Counted from the stretch's first letter, positions 28,744 through 37,980 are shown. The stretch is 64,000 nucleotides of DNA from Rhizobium sp. EC-SD404 (GCF_902498825.1 NZ_LR701459.1:2465890-2529889); one strand, 5' to 3'. Made by a program: numbers and translations. The notes: generated by a model not told the origin, from the sequence alone.

Positions 28744-28772
28744 ACTATGTTCTGTTTTTGTTCTCTTGTAAA
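28744..28772 (-). promoter_or_regulatory. sigma-70-type promoter for the 27-residue ORF
   Basis: On the minus strand TTTACA (28772-28767) and CATAGT (28749-28744) are separated by exactly 17 bases in an A-rich stretch, predicting a start site near 28737 and a leader of about 25 bases to the ribosome site and ATG at 28713. Confidence 0.5.
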
Positions 28773-28843
28773 CCGCGTTCCTTCAAACCGCTCGGCCGAT
28801 GCCGCCGATAGTGAACAAAAAGTGAATATCGGTGTTTTGGAAA

Positions 28844-29194
28844 CTATCGCCGCGGTGGGCGCCGCCGCTTCGCGCGTTCCGAGCGCTCAGCCGCCTCGAT
28901 CGCAAGGCCGAGCCATTCAACCCGGGCATCGAGGTCGTCGAGCGCATCTTCCGGCACCGACCAATAGGGCATGGCGACGGATTTTCGGCCCGGACGTCCC
29001 GCATAGACCCATTGCGTGGCGCCCGCTTCCGCAAACCGAGGCGCGCTGTCGGCATCGGCTTTCAGCAACAGGTCGCCGTTCACCTCAAGCGCGATAATGC
29101 GGCCATCGGCATAGATGCCCTTGCCGCCGAACATCGATCGAACCCGCACCGGGCCGATCGGCGCGAAGAATTCCTCGATATCGACCTGATCCAT
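28844..29194 (-). CDS. TfoX/Sxy N-terminal domain protein
   Basis: 116 residues from ATG at 29194 (MDQVDIEEFFAPIG). It has the TfoX N-domain pattern: RVRSMFGGKGIYADGRIIAL (about 18-37), KADADSAPRFAEAG, then YWSVPEDALDD and a basic tail. The C-terminal domain of competence-type TfoX is absent, as in most short family members, so a role in competence should not be assumed. The frame extends upstream to 29650, but that part overlaps other genes and has no family match. It is divergent from the DUF2256 gene, 48 bases apart. Confidence 0.88.
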   Translation of the reverse strand: MDQVDIEEFFAPIGPVRVRSMFGGKGIYADGRIIALEVNGDLLLKADADSAPRFAEAGATQWVYAGRPGRKSVAMPYWSVPEDALDDLDARVEWLGLAIEAAERSERAKRRRPPRR

Positions 29195-29242
29195 GATCGT
29201 GCCTCGCTTGAAGTGTCGCATGCGGCTTTTATCTTCCACGCG

Positions 29243-29413
29243 ATGGCGAAGATGCGCAAGAAATCCGACCTGCCGGAAAAGCCCTGCCAGGCCTGCGGCC
29301 GGCCCATGGTCTGGCGCAAGAGCTGGGCAAAGACCTGGGACGAGGTTCGCTACTGTTCCGAACGCTGCCGGCGCAACCGGCCAACGGACGCCAAGCTGGC
29401 CCTCAGGCCTTGA
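29243..29413 (+). CDS. DUF2256 family small zinc-ribbon-like protein
   Basis: 56 residues from ATG at 29243; MRKKSDLPEKPCQACGRPM, WRKSWAKTWDEVRYCSERC and RRNRP are the full DUF2256 pattern. Two CxxC-type pairs (CQAC and the Cys in YCSERC) could hold a zinc ion. Basic throughout, cytoplasmic. Function is not known; family members often neighbour cryptochrome/photolyase genes, which are not seen here. It converges on the MoeA-MobA fusion gene, with an 11-base overlap of the two 3' ends. A start further upstream has no family-like sequence. Confidence 0.85.
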   Translation: MAKMRKKSDLPEKPCQACGRPMVWRKSWAKTWDEVRYCSERCRRNRPTDAKLALRP

Positions 29414-31019
29414 GCATGCCACCGGCGGCGGCGACCGCTTCCGGCGTATCGACATCAAGCTGCGCCGCCTGCCCGATATCGACATCGATGATCTGAAGTC
29501 CGCTCGTCTCCACGATCTGGCGCGCACCCACATCGCCTTCGAGCGCCAGAACGGCATCGAAGGTCGAGCGTGGAAGTATGACGGGGTTTCCCCGCTTTTC
29601 GCCGCTCGCCGCCCGCACGATCGCTTCGCCGCCGGCGTGCTGAAAAGCATCGACGAGCGTGCCGATTTCGCCGGGGCCTATCCCCGGCATGTCTGCCAAA
29701 AGGATGACGGCGCCATCTACCTCGCCGCCGAGCGCAGCGATCCCGGCCTTCAGCGAGGACGCCATGCCGCTCGCGAATGCCGTGTTGTTGAGCGTTGTCA
29801 GATCGAGGCCGGCGAGTGCCGCCTCCACCTCGCCGGCGCGGTGGCCGGTCACGGCGATCAGCGGCGTCAGGCCGGCATCGAGTCCCGCCCGCGCCGTGCG
29901 CCGCACGAGCGCTTCGCCGTCGAATTCCGCCAGAAGCTTGTGCGCCCCGTCGATGCCCATGCGGCTTGCCTTGCCGGCCGCAAGCAGAACGCCACCGACC
30001 GTCGGCAGCGACGCCTCGGGCCGTGGGATCCGCGGCTGCGGCCTGCTCGCGATCTCCGTCAGCAGACCCCCGACGCCCATCCCGGCGATATTCGCACGCG
30101 TCACGGTCTCGCCCGCGAGAATGCGCGCCAGAACCCAGTCGAAACCGTTTTCCTTGGGGCTGCGCGCGCAGCCCGGCGCACCGATCACCGGCTTGCCCGC
30201 AATCTCACCCAGGACCAACAGATTGCCGGGATCGACCGGCATGCCGACAGCCTCGACGACACCTCCGGCCTGCCGGATCGCCTCGGGGATCACATCGTGA
30301 GGATCCGCGACGGCCGAAGCACCGAACACGATGAGAATATCGGCAGCGTCCACCGTCTCGCGGAGAGCAGCGGCGACTGCGCCGATTTCATGCGGTACGC
30401 GTTTTTCACCAAGAAGCGTGCTGCCGGATGGCCTCAGTCGCGCTTCGAGCAAGCCCCGCGTCTTGTCCATCACGCTTGGCTTCACGCTCGGCAGCGTGGT
30501 TGCGATGAGACTCACCTTGGCAGCGCGGAACGGCGTCACCCCGATCAATCCGGCATGGGCGATCGCCATCGTCGCTTCGGCGAGCGCCGGCCCGGCAACG
30601 GCAAGCGGAATGATCTTGATCGTCGCGACCATGTCGCCGGCATTCACCGGGCTGCGGTCCTTCAGACAAGCGAAGGTGATGGCCGGATCGACCCGGTTCA
30701 GCGCATCGACGGCCGGCGCCTCGACCCGGAAGAGCCCGGCAGCCGCGGCAAAGATGTTGACGCGTCCCGTCGTCGCCTCGCCGATGGTCACATTGTCGGC
30801 GTGAAGCGCTGCTCCGAGCCGTGCCGCAGCCGCGTCCTCCGGTTCGTCGCCGGCATCGAGCGTCACCGCAAAGACCGTTGAAACGCCGGCTGCTTCGAGG
30901 TCTGCAATATCCTGCGCCGTCAGCCGGTGGCCCTTGCGCAGCCGCACCTCACCCTGCTTCACCGAATGGGCGAGAAGCGCATCTTCGGCCTCGTCGATGG
31001 GCAGTTCAGCAAAACGCAT
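29403..31019 (-). CDS. Fused molybdopterin-binding / MobA-like nucleotidyltransferase
   Basis: 538 residues in two parts. Residues 1 to about 335 resemble the MoeA/MogA-like molybdopterin-binding domain, with KVSLIATTLPSVKP, ADILIVFGASAVADPHDVIP and GAPGCARSPKENGFDW. Residues about 345-538 are a MobA/MocA-type NTP transferase with GGVLLAAGKASRMG, LLADMPGIGP and GNPVILPRS. The fusion probably attaches CMP (or GMP) to molybdopterin for molybdenum hydroxylases such as CO or xanthine dehydrogenase. It is the last gene of the cluster at 29403-34816, starting 3 bases after the preceding XdhC gene. The cofactor form (MCD or MGD) is an inference. Confidence 0.88.
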   Translation of the reverse strand: MRFAELPIDEAEDALLAHSVKQGEVRLRKGHRLTAQDIADLEAAGVSTVFAVTLDAGDEPEDAAAARLGAALHADNVTIGEATTGRVNIFAAAAGLFRVEAPAVDALNRVDPAITFACLKDRSPVNAGDMVATIKIIPLAVAGPALAEATMAIAHAGLIGVTPFRAAKVSLIATTLPSVKPSVMDKTRGLLEARLRPSGSTLLGEKRVPHEIGAVAAALRETVDAADILIVFGASAVADPHDVIPEAIRQAGGVVEAVGMPVDPGNLLVLGEIAGKPVIGAPGCARSPKENGFDWVLARILAGETVTRANIAGMGVGGLLTEIASRPQPRIPRPEASLPTVGGVLLAAGKASRMGIDGAHKLLAEFDGEALVRRTARAGLDAGLTPLIAVTGHRAGEVEAALAGLDLTTLNNTAFASGMASSLKAGIAALGGEVDGAVILLADMPGIGPGEIGTLVDAFQHAGGEAIVRAASGEKRGNPVILPRSTFDAVLALEGDVGARQIVETSGLQIIDVDIGQAAQLDVDTPEAVAAAGGMLKA

Positions 31020-31022
31020 GGC

Positions 31023-31733
31023 TCATCCGCCCGTTGATCCGGAAGGCCCCACGATTGGCCGCCGGCGCAGGCTTTCGATAATCTCGCCGAGGATTGCCAC
31101 GGCGATCTCGCCGGGGCTCGCCGCACCGATGTCGAGCCCGATCGGCGCCTTGATGCGGGCAGCCACATCCTCGCTCACACCCGCCTCGTCCAGACGCTCC
31201 AGACGTTTGCCGTGCGTTTTCCGGCTCCCGAGCGCACCCACATAGAAGCAGCCGGCTTCGAGCGCCGCCTGGATCGGATAATCGTCGATCTTCGGATCGT
31301 GCGTGACGGCGACGAGCGCCGTATACCGATCGAGCGGCGCATCCTTCAGCGCGTCCTCAGGCCAATCGGCAAAGAGCGCTGTGCCTCCGAAACGCTCCGG
31401 CGTCGCGAAGGCCGTGCGCGGATCGATGATCGTCAGATCGTAGCCGGCGATCGCAGCCATGGGCGCCAGCGCCTGGCTGATGTGGACTGCGCCGATCACC
31501 ACGATGCGCGGCGGCGGTACATGCACGTTGAGGAAGTAGCTCGTGCCGTCCACCTCCTCGATGCGCGACGTTCCGCGCCGGAATGCGGCTTCCACGATCG
31601 ATTCCAGTGGCCCTTCGATCGTCTCGCCTTCGCGAACGAGCCGGTCGTCGGAACCGTCCAGTGCCGTCAGACGGATCACGGCGCGGCGCGCCTGCCGTTC
31701 CGCGTTCAAATCCTGCAGAAGTGTCTGTTCCAC
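31023..31733 (-). CDS. XdhC/CoxF family Rossmann protein
   Basis: 236 residues with a GTG start at 31733. The N-terminal part has an XdhC/CoxI-like segment, and the core contains PPPRIVVIGAVHISQALAPM (about 76-95), a Rossmann NAD(P)-binding turn, followed by TIIDPRTAF, VAVTHDPKIDD, FYVGALGSRKTH and IGLDIGAASPGEIAV. These are the signatures of the XdhC C-terminal family, which inserts or sulfurates the molybdenum cofactor in hydroxylases. It lies between the small XdhC gene (6-base gap) and the MoeA-MobA fusion, forming one transcript. Its target enzyme is not encoded in this window. Confidence 0.9.
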   Translation of the reverse strand: MEQTLLQDLNAERQARRAVIRLTALDGSDDRLVREGETIEGPLESIVEAAFRRGTSRIEEVDGTSYFLNVHVPPPRIVVIGAVHISQALAPMAAIAGYDLTIIDPRTAFATPERFGGTALFADWPEDALKDAPLDRYTALVAVTHDPKIDDYPIQAALEAGCFYVGALGSRKTHGKRLERLDEAGVSEDVAARIKAPIGLDIGAASPGEIAVAILGEIIESLRRRPIVGPSGSTGG

Positions 31734-31739
31734 AGCCGT

Positions 31740-32099
31740 TCAGCCCAATTTCTCGACATAAACGCGAATGCGTCCGCCGCAGGAAAGACCGACGCGCCAT
31801 GCGGTCTCGTCGGCAACGCCGAATTCCAGCATGCGCGGCGCGCCCGCGGAAATCACGTCCAGAGCTTCGGAGACGACCGCACCCTCGACGCAACCGCCGG
31901 ACACCGATCCTTCGAAGTTGCCTTCGCCATCGATCACCAGATGGCTTCCCACCGGGCGTGGCGCGGAGCCCCATGTTTCGACAACCGTCGCTACGGCAAC
32001 CGAACGCCCCTCTTTCGCCCAGCCCTCGGCGATCACCAGCGGATCGTCGGCGAGCACGGCGGACGGCACTGCAGCTAGTTCTATGGATTGCGTCGTCAT
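31740..32099 (-). CDS. Small XdhC/CoxI N-terminal-domain protein
   Basis: 119 residues from ATG at 32099, chosen because AGGAGA lies seven bases before it; the GTG at 32105 is too close to that site. Motifs: AVATVVETWGSAPRPVGSHL, GSVSGGCVEGAV and GLSCGGRIRVYVE, the XdhC_CoxI family pattern including the conserved Cys pair. It probably works with the next gene, since the two parts are often one protein in other bacteria and here are split. It follows coxE by 16 bases on the minus strand and precedes the Rossmann XdhC gene by 6 bases. Confidence 0.9.
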   Translation of the reverse strand: MTTQSIELAAVPSAVLADDPLVIAEGWAKEGRSVAVATVVETWGSAPRPVGSHLVIDGEGNFEGSVSGGCVEGAVVSEALDVISAGAPRMLEFGVADETAWRVGLSCGGRIRVYVEKLG

Positions 32100-32115
32100 C
32101 GTCACATCTCCTCGT

Positions 32116-33375
32116 TCAGGCCGCGGCGGATCGCCTTGCGGTCATGAAGCGCCTCGGGTCGGCATCGCGGCTTTTTCCGGCACCAAGCGCTGCCACCAGC
32201 CCGGTGATCGCATCCAGATTATGCACCGCGCGGAATTCGTCCACATGCGGCAGCATCGCCTGCACGCCGCGGGCGCGCGGTTCGAACCCGTCGAAGCGCA
32301 GAAGCGGATTAAGCCAGATCAACCGCCGGCAGGATCGGTGAAGCCTGTCCATCTCGCGGGAAAGATCTTCGGTGCCGTCGCGCTCCAGCCCGTCGGTGAT
32401 GATCAGCACCACCGCACCCTGGCCGAGCACGCGCCGGCCCCACAGCCGGTTGAATTCGGCAAGCGTCGTCGCGATCCGCGTCCCGCCCTGCCAGTCCTTC
32501 ACGGCGTCCGCGCATTCCGCCAGCGCCTCGTCGGGGTCCTTGTGGCGCATCTGCCGCGTCACATTCGTCAGCCGCGTGCCGAAGAGAAAGGTGTGGACCC
32601 GCCGGCGGCGCTCCGTCAGCACGTGAAGGAAATGCAGGAATATCCTTGTGTACTGGCTCATCGATCCAGAAATATCGGCGAGAACCACGAGCGGCGGATG
32701 CACCTCGCGCCGCGCCCGGTAGGCCGGCAGGATCAGTTCGCCGCCGCTGCGCAACGCGCCCCGCATGGTGGCGCGCGGATCGATCCGCCCCGGCCGGTGC
32801 GTCGGCCGGAACCGCCGCGTCACCACCCGGTCGTCGGGCAGCACGAGGTCGCCGAGCGCCTTCTTGGCGCGCGCGATTTCCGGCGCTGTCATCTGCGCGA
32901 AATCGGTCTTGCGCAACACCTCGTTGCCGGACGAGGAGAAGCGCGCATCCACCTCGATTTCGGGTTTTTCTTCCGGTGGGCGGGCCTTCTCGTGCCCCTC
33001 GAACAATGCCTGCGAAACGCGGGTTTCGCCGGCCTTGAGTTTCTGGCGCTCGCGCGTGTCGGGGGCGACCGGGGAGAACATCGCGATCATCTTCTCGACG
33101 AGGTCGCGCGACCGCCAATAGAGCCGGAAGGCCTCGTCGAAGATCACATGATCCTCGTGCCGGTTGACCAGCACCGAATGCAGCACCCAGTAGAAATCGT
33201 CGCGATCGCCGACGCCGGCCGTCTTCACCGCCTCGATCGCATCGGTCACCGCCGCCGGCCCGACGCGCATGCCGGCCTTGCGCAACGTGCGCGCGAAGAA
33301 GACGATATTGTCCGCAAGCCGACCGTCGAAGGCGCCCGTCGTGTCCGGCTTCATGGTCTCGTTGTCGGTGACCAT
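32116..33375 (-). CDS. coxE: CoxE-type von Willebrand factor A domain protein
   Basis: 419 residues from ATG at 33375 (the frame extends upstream into the MoxR gene without a family-like start). The N-terminal helical part (about 15-150) is typical of CoxE. The VWA domain (about 220-400) has LADISGSMSQYTR, the metal-ion-dependent adhesion site DxSxS, and LIITDGLERDG. It pairs with the MoxR ATPase (5-base gap) as a chaperone for molybdenum hydroxylase maturation, as known for CoxD/CoxE in CO dehydrogenase. It is cytoplasmic and has no signal peptide. Confidence 0.92.
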   Translation of the reverse strand: MVTDNETMKPDTTGAFDGRLADNIVFFARTLRKAGMRVGPAAVTDAIEAVKTAGVGDRDDFYWVLHSVLVNRHEDHVIFDEAFRLYWRSRDLVEKMIAMFSPVAPDTRERQKLKAGETRVSQALFEGHEKARPPEEKPEIEVDARFSSSGNEVLRKTDFAQMTAPEIARAKKALGDLVLPDDRVVTRRFRPTHRPGRIDPRATMRGALRSGGELILPAYRARREVHPPLVVLADISGSMSQYTRIFLHFLHVLTERRRRVHTFLFGTRLTNVTRQMRHKDPDEALAECADAVKDWQGGTRIATTLAEFNRLWGRRVLGQGAVVLIITDGLERDGTEDLSREMDRLHRSCRRLIWLNPLLRFDGFEPRARGVQAMLPHVDEFRAVHNLDAITGLVAALGAGKSRDADPRRFMTARRSAAA

Positions 33376-33380
33376 CGCGC

Positions 33381-34304
33381 TCACTCCGCTGCGGCCAGGC
33401 CCGCCTTTACCTCGTCGAGGATCTTGCGGCCTTCGCCCGTTCCGATCCGCGCGATGTCTTCCTGGTATTTCAAAAGCGTGCCGAGCGTATCGGACACGGT
33501 CTGCGGGTCGAGTGCCATGCGGTCGAGCTCGGTCAGCGCGCTCGCCCAATCGATCGTCTCGGCCACACCCGGGTTCTTGAAGAGATCGATAGTGCGCAGC
33601 TTCTGCACATAGGCCACCACCTGACGCGACAGATCCGCATTGCAGTTCGGCACCTTCCGCCGCACGATCTCGAGCTCGCGCTCGGCATTGGGGTAATCGA
33701 CCCAATGATAGAGACACCGGCGTTTCAGTGCGTCGTGGATTTCGCGCGTCCGGTTCGTCGTGATGATCACGATCGGCGGCTCATCCGCCTTGATCGTGCC
33801 GATCTCCGGGATCGTCACCTGATAGTCGGAAAGCACTTCGAGCAGAAACGCCTCGAACGCCTCGTCGGTCCGGTCGAGCTCGTCGATGAGGAACACCGGC
33901 GCGCGGCCATCCTTGGCTTCCAGCGCTTGCAGCACGGGACGCCGGATCAGGAACTTGTCGGAGAAGATGCCCTTCTCGATCGCACTGCGGTCGGTGCCGC
34001 CCGTCGCTTCCGCCATGCGGATCTCGAGCATTTGCGCCGGATAGTTCCACTCGTAGACCGCCGACGCGACATCGAGGCCTTCGTAGCACTGCAGCCGGAT
34101 CAACGGCCGATCGAGGCCCTTGGCCAGCACCTTGGCGATTTCCGTCTTGCCGACGCCCGCCTCGCCTTCCAGGAACAGCGGTCGCTTCATCTTCAGCGCC
34201 AGGAACACCACCGTCGCCAGATCGCGCCCGGCCACGTAGTCGTTGGCGTTGAGAAGCGTCAGCGTGTCGTCGATTGATGCGGGAATGGCGATTGCGTCAG
34301 ACAT
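33381..34304 (-). CDS. coxD: MoxR-type AAA+ ATPase (CoxD)
   Basis: 307 residues from ATG at 34304. Walker A is LFLEGEAGVGKTEIAKV, Walker B VFLIDELDRTDEAFEAFLLE, and sensor 1 IITTNRTREIHDALKRRCLYHW; the lid follows. MoxR/CoxD ATPases act with a VWA partner (next gene) to activate or insert metal in enzymes such as CO dehydrogenase. The start is supported by the usual MSDAIAIPAS-like opening and by the flavin reductase gene ending 17 bases earlier. An upstream extension to 34694 overlaps that gene and is rejected. All six genes at 29403-34816 run in one direction with short gaps. Confidence 0.93.
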   Translation of the reverse strand: MSDAIAIPASIDDTLTLLNANDYVAGRDLATVVFLALKMKRPLFLEGEAGVGKTEIAKVLAKGLDRPLIRLQCYEGLDVASAVYEWNYPAQMLEIRMAEATGGTDRSAIEKGIFSDKFLIRRPVLQALEAKDGRAPVFLIDELDRTDEAFEAFLLEVLSDYQVTIPEIGTIKADEPPIVIITTNRTREIHDALKRRCLYHWVDYPNAERELEIVRRKVPNCNADLSRQVVAYVQKLRTIDLFKNPGVAETIDWASALTELDRMALDPQTVSDTLGTLLKYQEDIARIGTGEGRKILDEVKAGLAAAE

Positions 34305-34321
34305 GGCGTCTCCAAGGGTCC

Positions 34322-34816
34322 TCAGAGGTCCCGGTAGTTCCGGTCGAGATAGATGAGAGCCGGTCGGTGTTCGCCGAGCCTCAAGCCGACAACCTGCCCG
34401 AACACCACCATATGCGTCGACATGGGCTTTAGTTCGAGCACGCGACAGTCGAAAACCGCGCGCGCATCGGCAAGCGTCGGCGCACCGGTCGTGATCGTGT
34501 CCCACGCGCCAACCGAAAACCGTTCCTCGTCCGTCATATCCGCGAAGCCGGAAAAGGCATTGGCGACCGGCACATGATCGATCGCCAGCGTGTTGATCGC
34601 GAAAGAGCCGGCATTGAAAAACGTCTCGTTGCGCGGGTTCGTGCGGTTGATGCAGACCAGCACCGTGGGCGGCGCATCGGAAACCGAGCAGCACGCCGTT
34701 GCCGTCATGCCCCGTCTGATGCCGTCGAGTTCCGCCGTCACCACATGCACATGCCCGGCGAACCGGCTCATGGCTTCGCGATAGTCTTCGGGCGTGATCG
34801 ACTGCTTGTGAAGCAC
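34322..34816 (-). CDS. Flavin reductase family protein
   Basis: 164 residues from GTG at 34816, chosen for TTGAGG six bases upstream (a TTG lies 36 bases earlier). It has the flavin reductase split-barrel pattern: SRFAGHVHVVTAELDGIRRG, MTATACCSVSDAPPTVLVCI, NTLAIDHVPVANAFSG and the tail HRPALIYLDRNYRDL. It reduces FMN/FAD with NAD(P)H to supply a monooxygenase or other partner. It is the first gene of the coxDE/xdhC cluster, 17 bases before coxD, so it may serve that pathway. The partner oxygenase is not visible. Confidence 0.88.
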   Translation of the reverse strand: MLHKQSITPEDYREAMSRFAGHVHVVTAELDGIRRGMTATACCSVSDAPPTVLVCINRTNPRNETFFNAGSFAINTLAIDHVPVANAFSGFADMTDEERFSVGAWDTITTGAPTLADARAVFDCRVLELKPMSTHMVVFGQVVGLRLGEHRPALIYLDRNYRDL

Positions 34817-35055
34817 CAGGAACCTCAAGAAACGTTTATGGCAGGCGCGCAAGGACCCGTCGGGCGCCCGCTCTTTTTACATAGGCGGTGAATGACGCAA
34901 TTACAGGACCGCTCTTGCGCATTTGACCGCGCCGACGTCAATCCGCGCATCGAACACTCAAGCTCAGGCCAAAGCGTCCCCGTTCGGCTTTTGATGTTGG
35001 AACGACGGCCCCTTGCGTCTACACATCAGGCTGGAATCTTGAAGGGACGAACCTC

Positions 35056-36192
35056 GTGGTGAAAGCCGAGTTCAGCAGTTTTGGTCCGGCACTGGCGCTT
35101 GCCGCCGCCGCCTGGTCTCTGCCTGCCACCGCAAGCGCCCAGGAACTGCGTCTCGGGCTGATCGCGCCGACGGATGGCACGCTCGCGATCATCGGCGAAC
35201 AGGCAGGCATCGCGCTCGATGCCTTTGCCACGTCCCACACCGATCTGTCGGTCACCATCATCGATGCGGTCGAGCCGTGCAGCGACGCGAATGCGGCAGG
35301 CGCGGCCGAGCTCATGGTCGATTCCGATGTCGATGCCGTCATCGGCCTCTTCTGTGCCGAGACGGTCAACCAGGTCATGCCTATCCTCGCCGATGCCGAC
35401 ATTCCGGCGATCAGTGTCAGCCTGCGTGCCGGCATCGTCATGGAAGATGCGCTCGCCGGCCGGTGGCCGCTCTTCCGCATCGCGCCTTCCGCCGAAGCAG
35501 AAGCGACGGCGATCGCGCAGACCATTGCCGCGCGCTGGTCCGACGAGCCTTTCGCCCTCATCGAGGACGGCACGATCTACGGCCGCGATCTTGCGGAAAC
35601 CGTGCGGCTCGAACTGGAGCAAGGAGGAATCACGCCGAGCTTCATCGACAATTTTCGCCCTGCCGAGGAGCTGCAGTTCGGCCTCGTCCGGCGGCTCGCC
35701 GCTGCCGGCGTCAGCCATGTCTTCGTCGGTGGCGATCGTGCCGACGTCGCCATCATGGCGCGCGATGCCGCTCAGGCTGGCTTGAACCTCACCTTCATGG
35801 GCGGCGATGCGCTGCAGGCTGCCGATGGCGAAGCCCCGCTCCCCGACGGCGTGCTGGCGATGGTCGCCGAACGCCCGGCAACCGACGAAGAAGCGGCCGG
35901 CGCGATCGCGGCGATCGAAACCCTGCTGCGCGAACGCGACGATCTCGACCGCCGCGCCGACGACGCCTACCTGCTGCCCATCTATGCCGCCGCCGAAATC
36001 GCTGCCTCCGCCAAGGCTTTGGCATCGAGCGCGGGATCGGACCTGGCTGAGACACTGCGCACGGAAACCTTCTCGACAGCGATCGGACCGGTCGAGTTCG
36101 GCTCCGACCAGTCCGACGAGGCTCCCTACGTGCTGCGCATCTCGCAAGACGGCCGCCTCGTCCCTGCCGAAGACGCGGCACCCATTCGATGA
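35056..36192 (+). CDS. Periplasmic type I substrate-binding protein (ABC transporter-like)
   Basis: 378 residues with a GTG start at 35056 (GAAGGGA upstream; a second GTG follows one codon later). Residues 1 to about 28 are a signal peptide (ALALAAAAWSLPATASA). The mature part has the leucine/isoleucine/valine-binding fold: LRLGLIAPTDGTLAIIGEQA, ADIPAISVSLRA, YGRDLAETVRLEL and AGVSHVFVGGDRADVAIM. No ABC permease or ATPase gene is nearby, so it may be an orphan binder or use a system elsewhere. The next gene, a P1 peptidase, starts 11 bases after its stop, suggesting co-transcription and perhaps peptide- or amide-related ligands. Confidence 0.88.
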   Translation: MVKAEFSSFGPALALAAAAWSLPATASAQELRLGLIAPTDGTLAIIGEQAGIALDAFATSHTDLSVTIIDAVEPCSDANAAGAAELMVDSDVDAVIGLFCAETVNQVMPILADADIPAISVSLRAGIVMEDALAGRWPLFRIAPSAEAEATAIAQTIAARWSDEPFALIEDGTIYGRDLAETVRLELEQGGITPSFIDNFRPAEELQFGLVRRLAAAGVSHVFVGGDRADVAIMARDAAQAGLNLTFMGGDALQAADGEAPLPDGVLAMVAERPATDEEAAGAIAAIETLLRERDDLDRRADDAYLLPIYAAAEIAASAKALASSAGSDLAETLRTETFSTAIGPVEFGSDQSDEAPYVLRISQDGRLVPAEDAAPIR

Positions 36193-36203
36193 GGGGGACG
36201 GTG

Positions 36204-37220
36204 ATGCGGCCCGGCCCGAGCAATCTCATCACGGATGTCGGCGGCCTTGTCGTTGGTAACGCCGAAGACGACCACCTTAAATCGGGCGTGACGGCGCTTT
36301 TGTGCGACGAGCCGACGGTCGCAGCCGTTCAGGTGCTCGGCGGAGCGCCGGGCACGCGCGAGACCGACCTGCTTGAGCCGCACAATACGGTCGAGACGGT
36401 GGACGCGCTCGTTCTTTCAGGCGGGTCCGGTTTCGGCCTGGATGCAGCGTCGGGTGTTCAGGCTTGGCTGCGTGAACGCGGGCGCGGCTTTCCCGTCGGT
36501 CAGCACCGCATCCCGATCGTCCCTTCCGCCATACTGTTCGACCTCATGAACGGCGGCGACAAGAGCTGGGGGCGATACCCGCCCTATCGCGAACTGGGCT
36601 ACGCAGCCGCCCAAACCGCAGCCGCCGAATTCCGTCTCGGTGCGTCGGGTGCGGGAACGGGCGCCCTCACTGCTGGATTGAAGGGGGGTGTTGGCTCGGC
36701 ATCGACCGTCCTCGCCACTGGCCACACCGTCGGCGCGCTGGTCGCCGTTAATGCGATCGGCTCCGTGACCTTCGGCGAGGAAGGTCATTTCTGGGCTGCC
36801 CCCTTCGAAAAGAACGGAGAGTTCGGCGGTCGGGGCTATCCGGGCGTCATGCCGATTGAACCAGACCGGATCGCGCTCAAGATGCGCGACCGGGCACGCC
36901 CAGGTGGCAACACGACGATTGCCGTCATCGCCACGAACGCGACGCTCACGAAAGCACAAGCCAAGCGCCTGGCGATTTCCGCCCATGACGGCTTCGCCCG
37001 TGCCATCTGGCCAGCTCATACGGCCATGGACGGCGACCTGGTGTTTGCGCTCGCAACCGGCCAAATGGGTGCGCCGGCTGTGGACGACTTCATCGACCTT
37101 TGCGCCGCCGCATCATCCACCATGGCCCGCGCCATCGCGCGCGGCGTCTACGCCGCTTCGCCTGCTGAAGGCGACGTCTTGCCCACATGGCGCCAGAAAT
37201 TCGGGGATGCGCCGCGTTGA
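36204..37220 (+). CDS. P1 family (DmpA/NylC-like) N-terminal nucleophile peptidase
   Basis: 338 residues from ATG at 36204, preferred because GGGGG lies six bases upstream and the opening [20 protein letters not shown] is the family start; an earlier ATG at 36189 overlaps the previous stop. [31 protein letters not shown] and [12 protein letters not shown] are family blocks. The motif [13 protein letters not shown] near residues 234-246 marks the autocleavage site before Thr in related amidases, which would produce alpha and beta chains. Substrates of such enzymes are N-terminal D- or beta-amino acids or amides. There is no signal peptide, so it is cytoplasmic. Confidence 0.88.
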   Translation: MRPGPSNLITDVGGLVVGNAEDDHLKSGVTALLCDEPTVAAVQVLGGAPGTRETDLLEPHNTVETVDALVLSGGSGFGLDAASGVQAWLRERGRGFPVGQHRIPIVPSAILFDLMNGGDKSWGRYPPYRELGYAAAQTAAAEFRLGASGAGTGALTAGLKGGVGSASTVLATGHTVGALVAVNAIGSVTFGEEGHFWAAPFEKNGEFGGRGYPGVMPIEPDRIALKMRDRARPGGNTTIAVIATNATLTKAQAKRLAISAHDGFARAIWPAHTAMDGDLVFALATGQMGAPAVDDFIDLCAAASSTMARAIARGVYAASPAEGDVLPTWRQKFGDAPR

Positions 37221-37299
37221 GCGCGCCCGCGCGCGTTGTGCCGTCCGGCCACAGGTGTTAACGCCAGCGCGCGCCGCCAAAATCCCGGAGACCTCACAA

Positions 37300-37980
37300 A
37301 TGTCCGCCCAGCGCCCGATCCGCATCGCTCCCTCGATCCTCGCGTCCGACTATGCCCGCCTCGGCGAAGAAGTCCGCGATGTGGTCCAGGCCGGCGCCGA
37401 CTGGATCCATCTGGACGTGATGGATGGCCATTTCGTCCCGAACATTTCTTATGGCCCCGATGTCATCAAGGCGCTGCGGCCCCACACCGATGCGGTCTTC
37501 GACTGCCATCTGATGATCGCGCCGACCGACCCCTATCTCGAAGCCTTCGCGAAAGCCGGCTGCGACATCATCACCGTCCATGCCGAGGCCGGTCCGCATC
37601 TGCACCGCTCGCTGCAGGCGATCCGCGCGCTCGGCAAGAAGGCCGGCGTCGCGCTCAACCCCGGAACGCCAGAGCATGTCGTCGAATACGTGCTCGACAT
37701 GGTCGATCTCATACTGGTCATGAGCGTCAATCCGGGCTTCGGCGGCCAGAAATTCATTCCGGGCGTCGTCGAGAAGTGCCGCAAGCTCAATGCCATGATC
37801 GGCGACCGACCGATCGATCTCGAGATCGATGGCGGCATCACGCCCGAGACCGCACCGCTCGCCGCGAGCGCCGGCGTCAACGCGCTCGTCGCCGGTTCGG
37901 CCGTCTTCAAGGGTGATGGCGTCGAGGGCTACCGCGCCAATATCGACGCCATCCGCCAAGCCGCCGAAGGCGCGCGTTGA
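37300..37980 (+). CDS. rpe: Ribulose-phosphate 3-epimerase
   Basis: 226 residues from ATG at 37300, with GGAG nine bases upstream; an extension to 36856 overlaps the preceding gene and is rejected. The TIM barrel shows [36 protein letters not shown] (metal-site Asp/His), [15 protein letters not shown] and [11 protein letters not shown] with the second metal Asp. It interconverts ribulose 5-phosphate and xylulose 5-phosphate. It lies 100 bases before purB on the same strand, with a small hairpin between. With rpiA (3188) it handles pentose phosphates that feed PRPP for purines. Confidence 0.96.
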   Translation: MSAQRPIRIAPSILASDYARLGEEVRDVVQAGADWIHLDVMDGHFVPNISYGPDVIKALRPHTDAVFDCHLMIAPTDPYLEAFAKAGCDIITVHAEAGPHLHRSLQAIRALGKKAGVALNPGTPEHVVEYVLDMVDLILVMSVNPGFGGQKFIPGVVEKCRKLNAMIGDRPIDLEIDGGITPETAPLAASAGVNALVAGSAVFKGDGVEGYRANIDAIRQAAEGAR

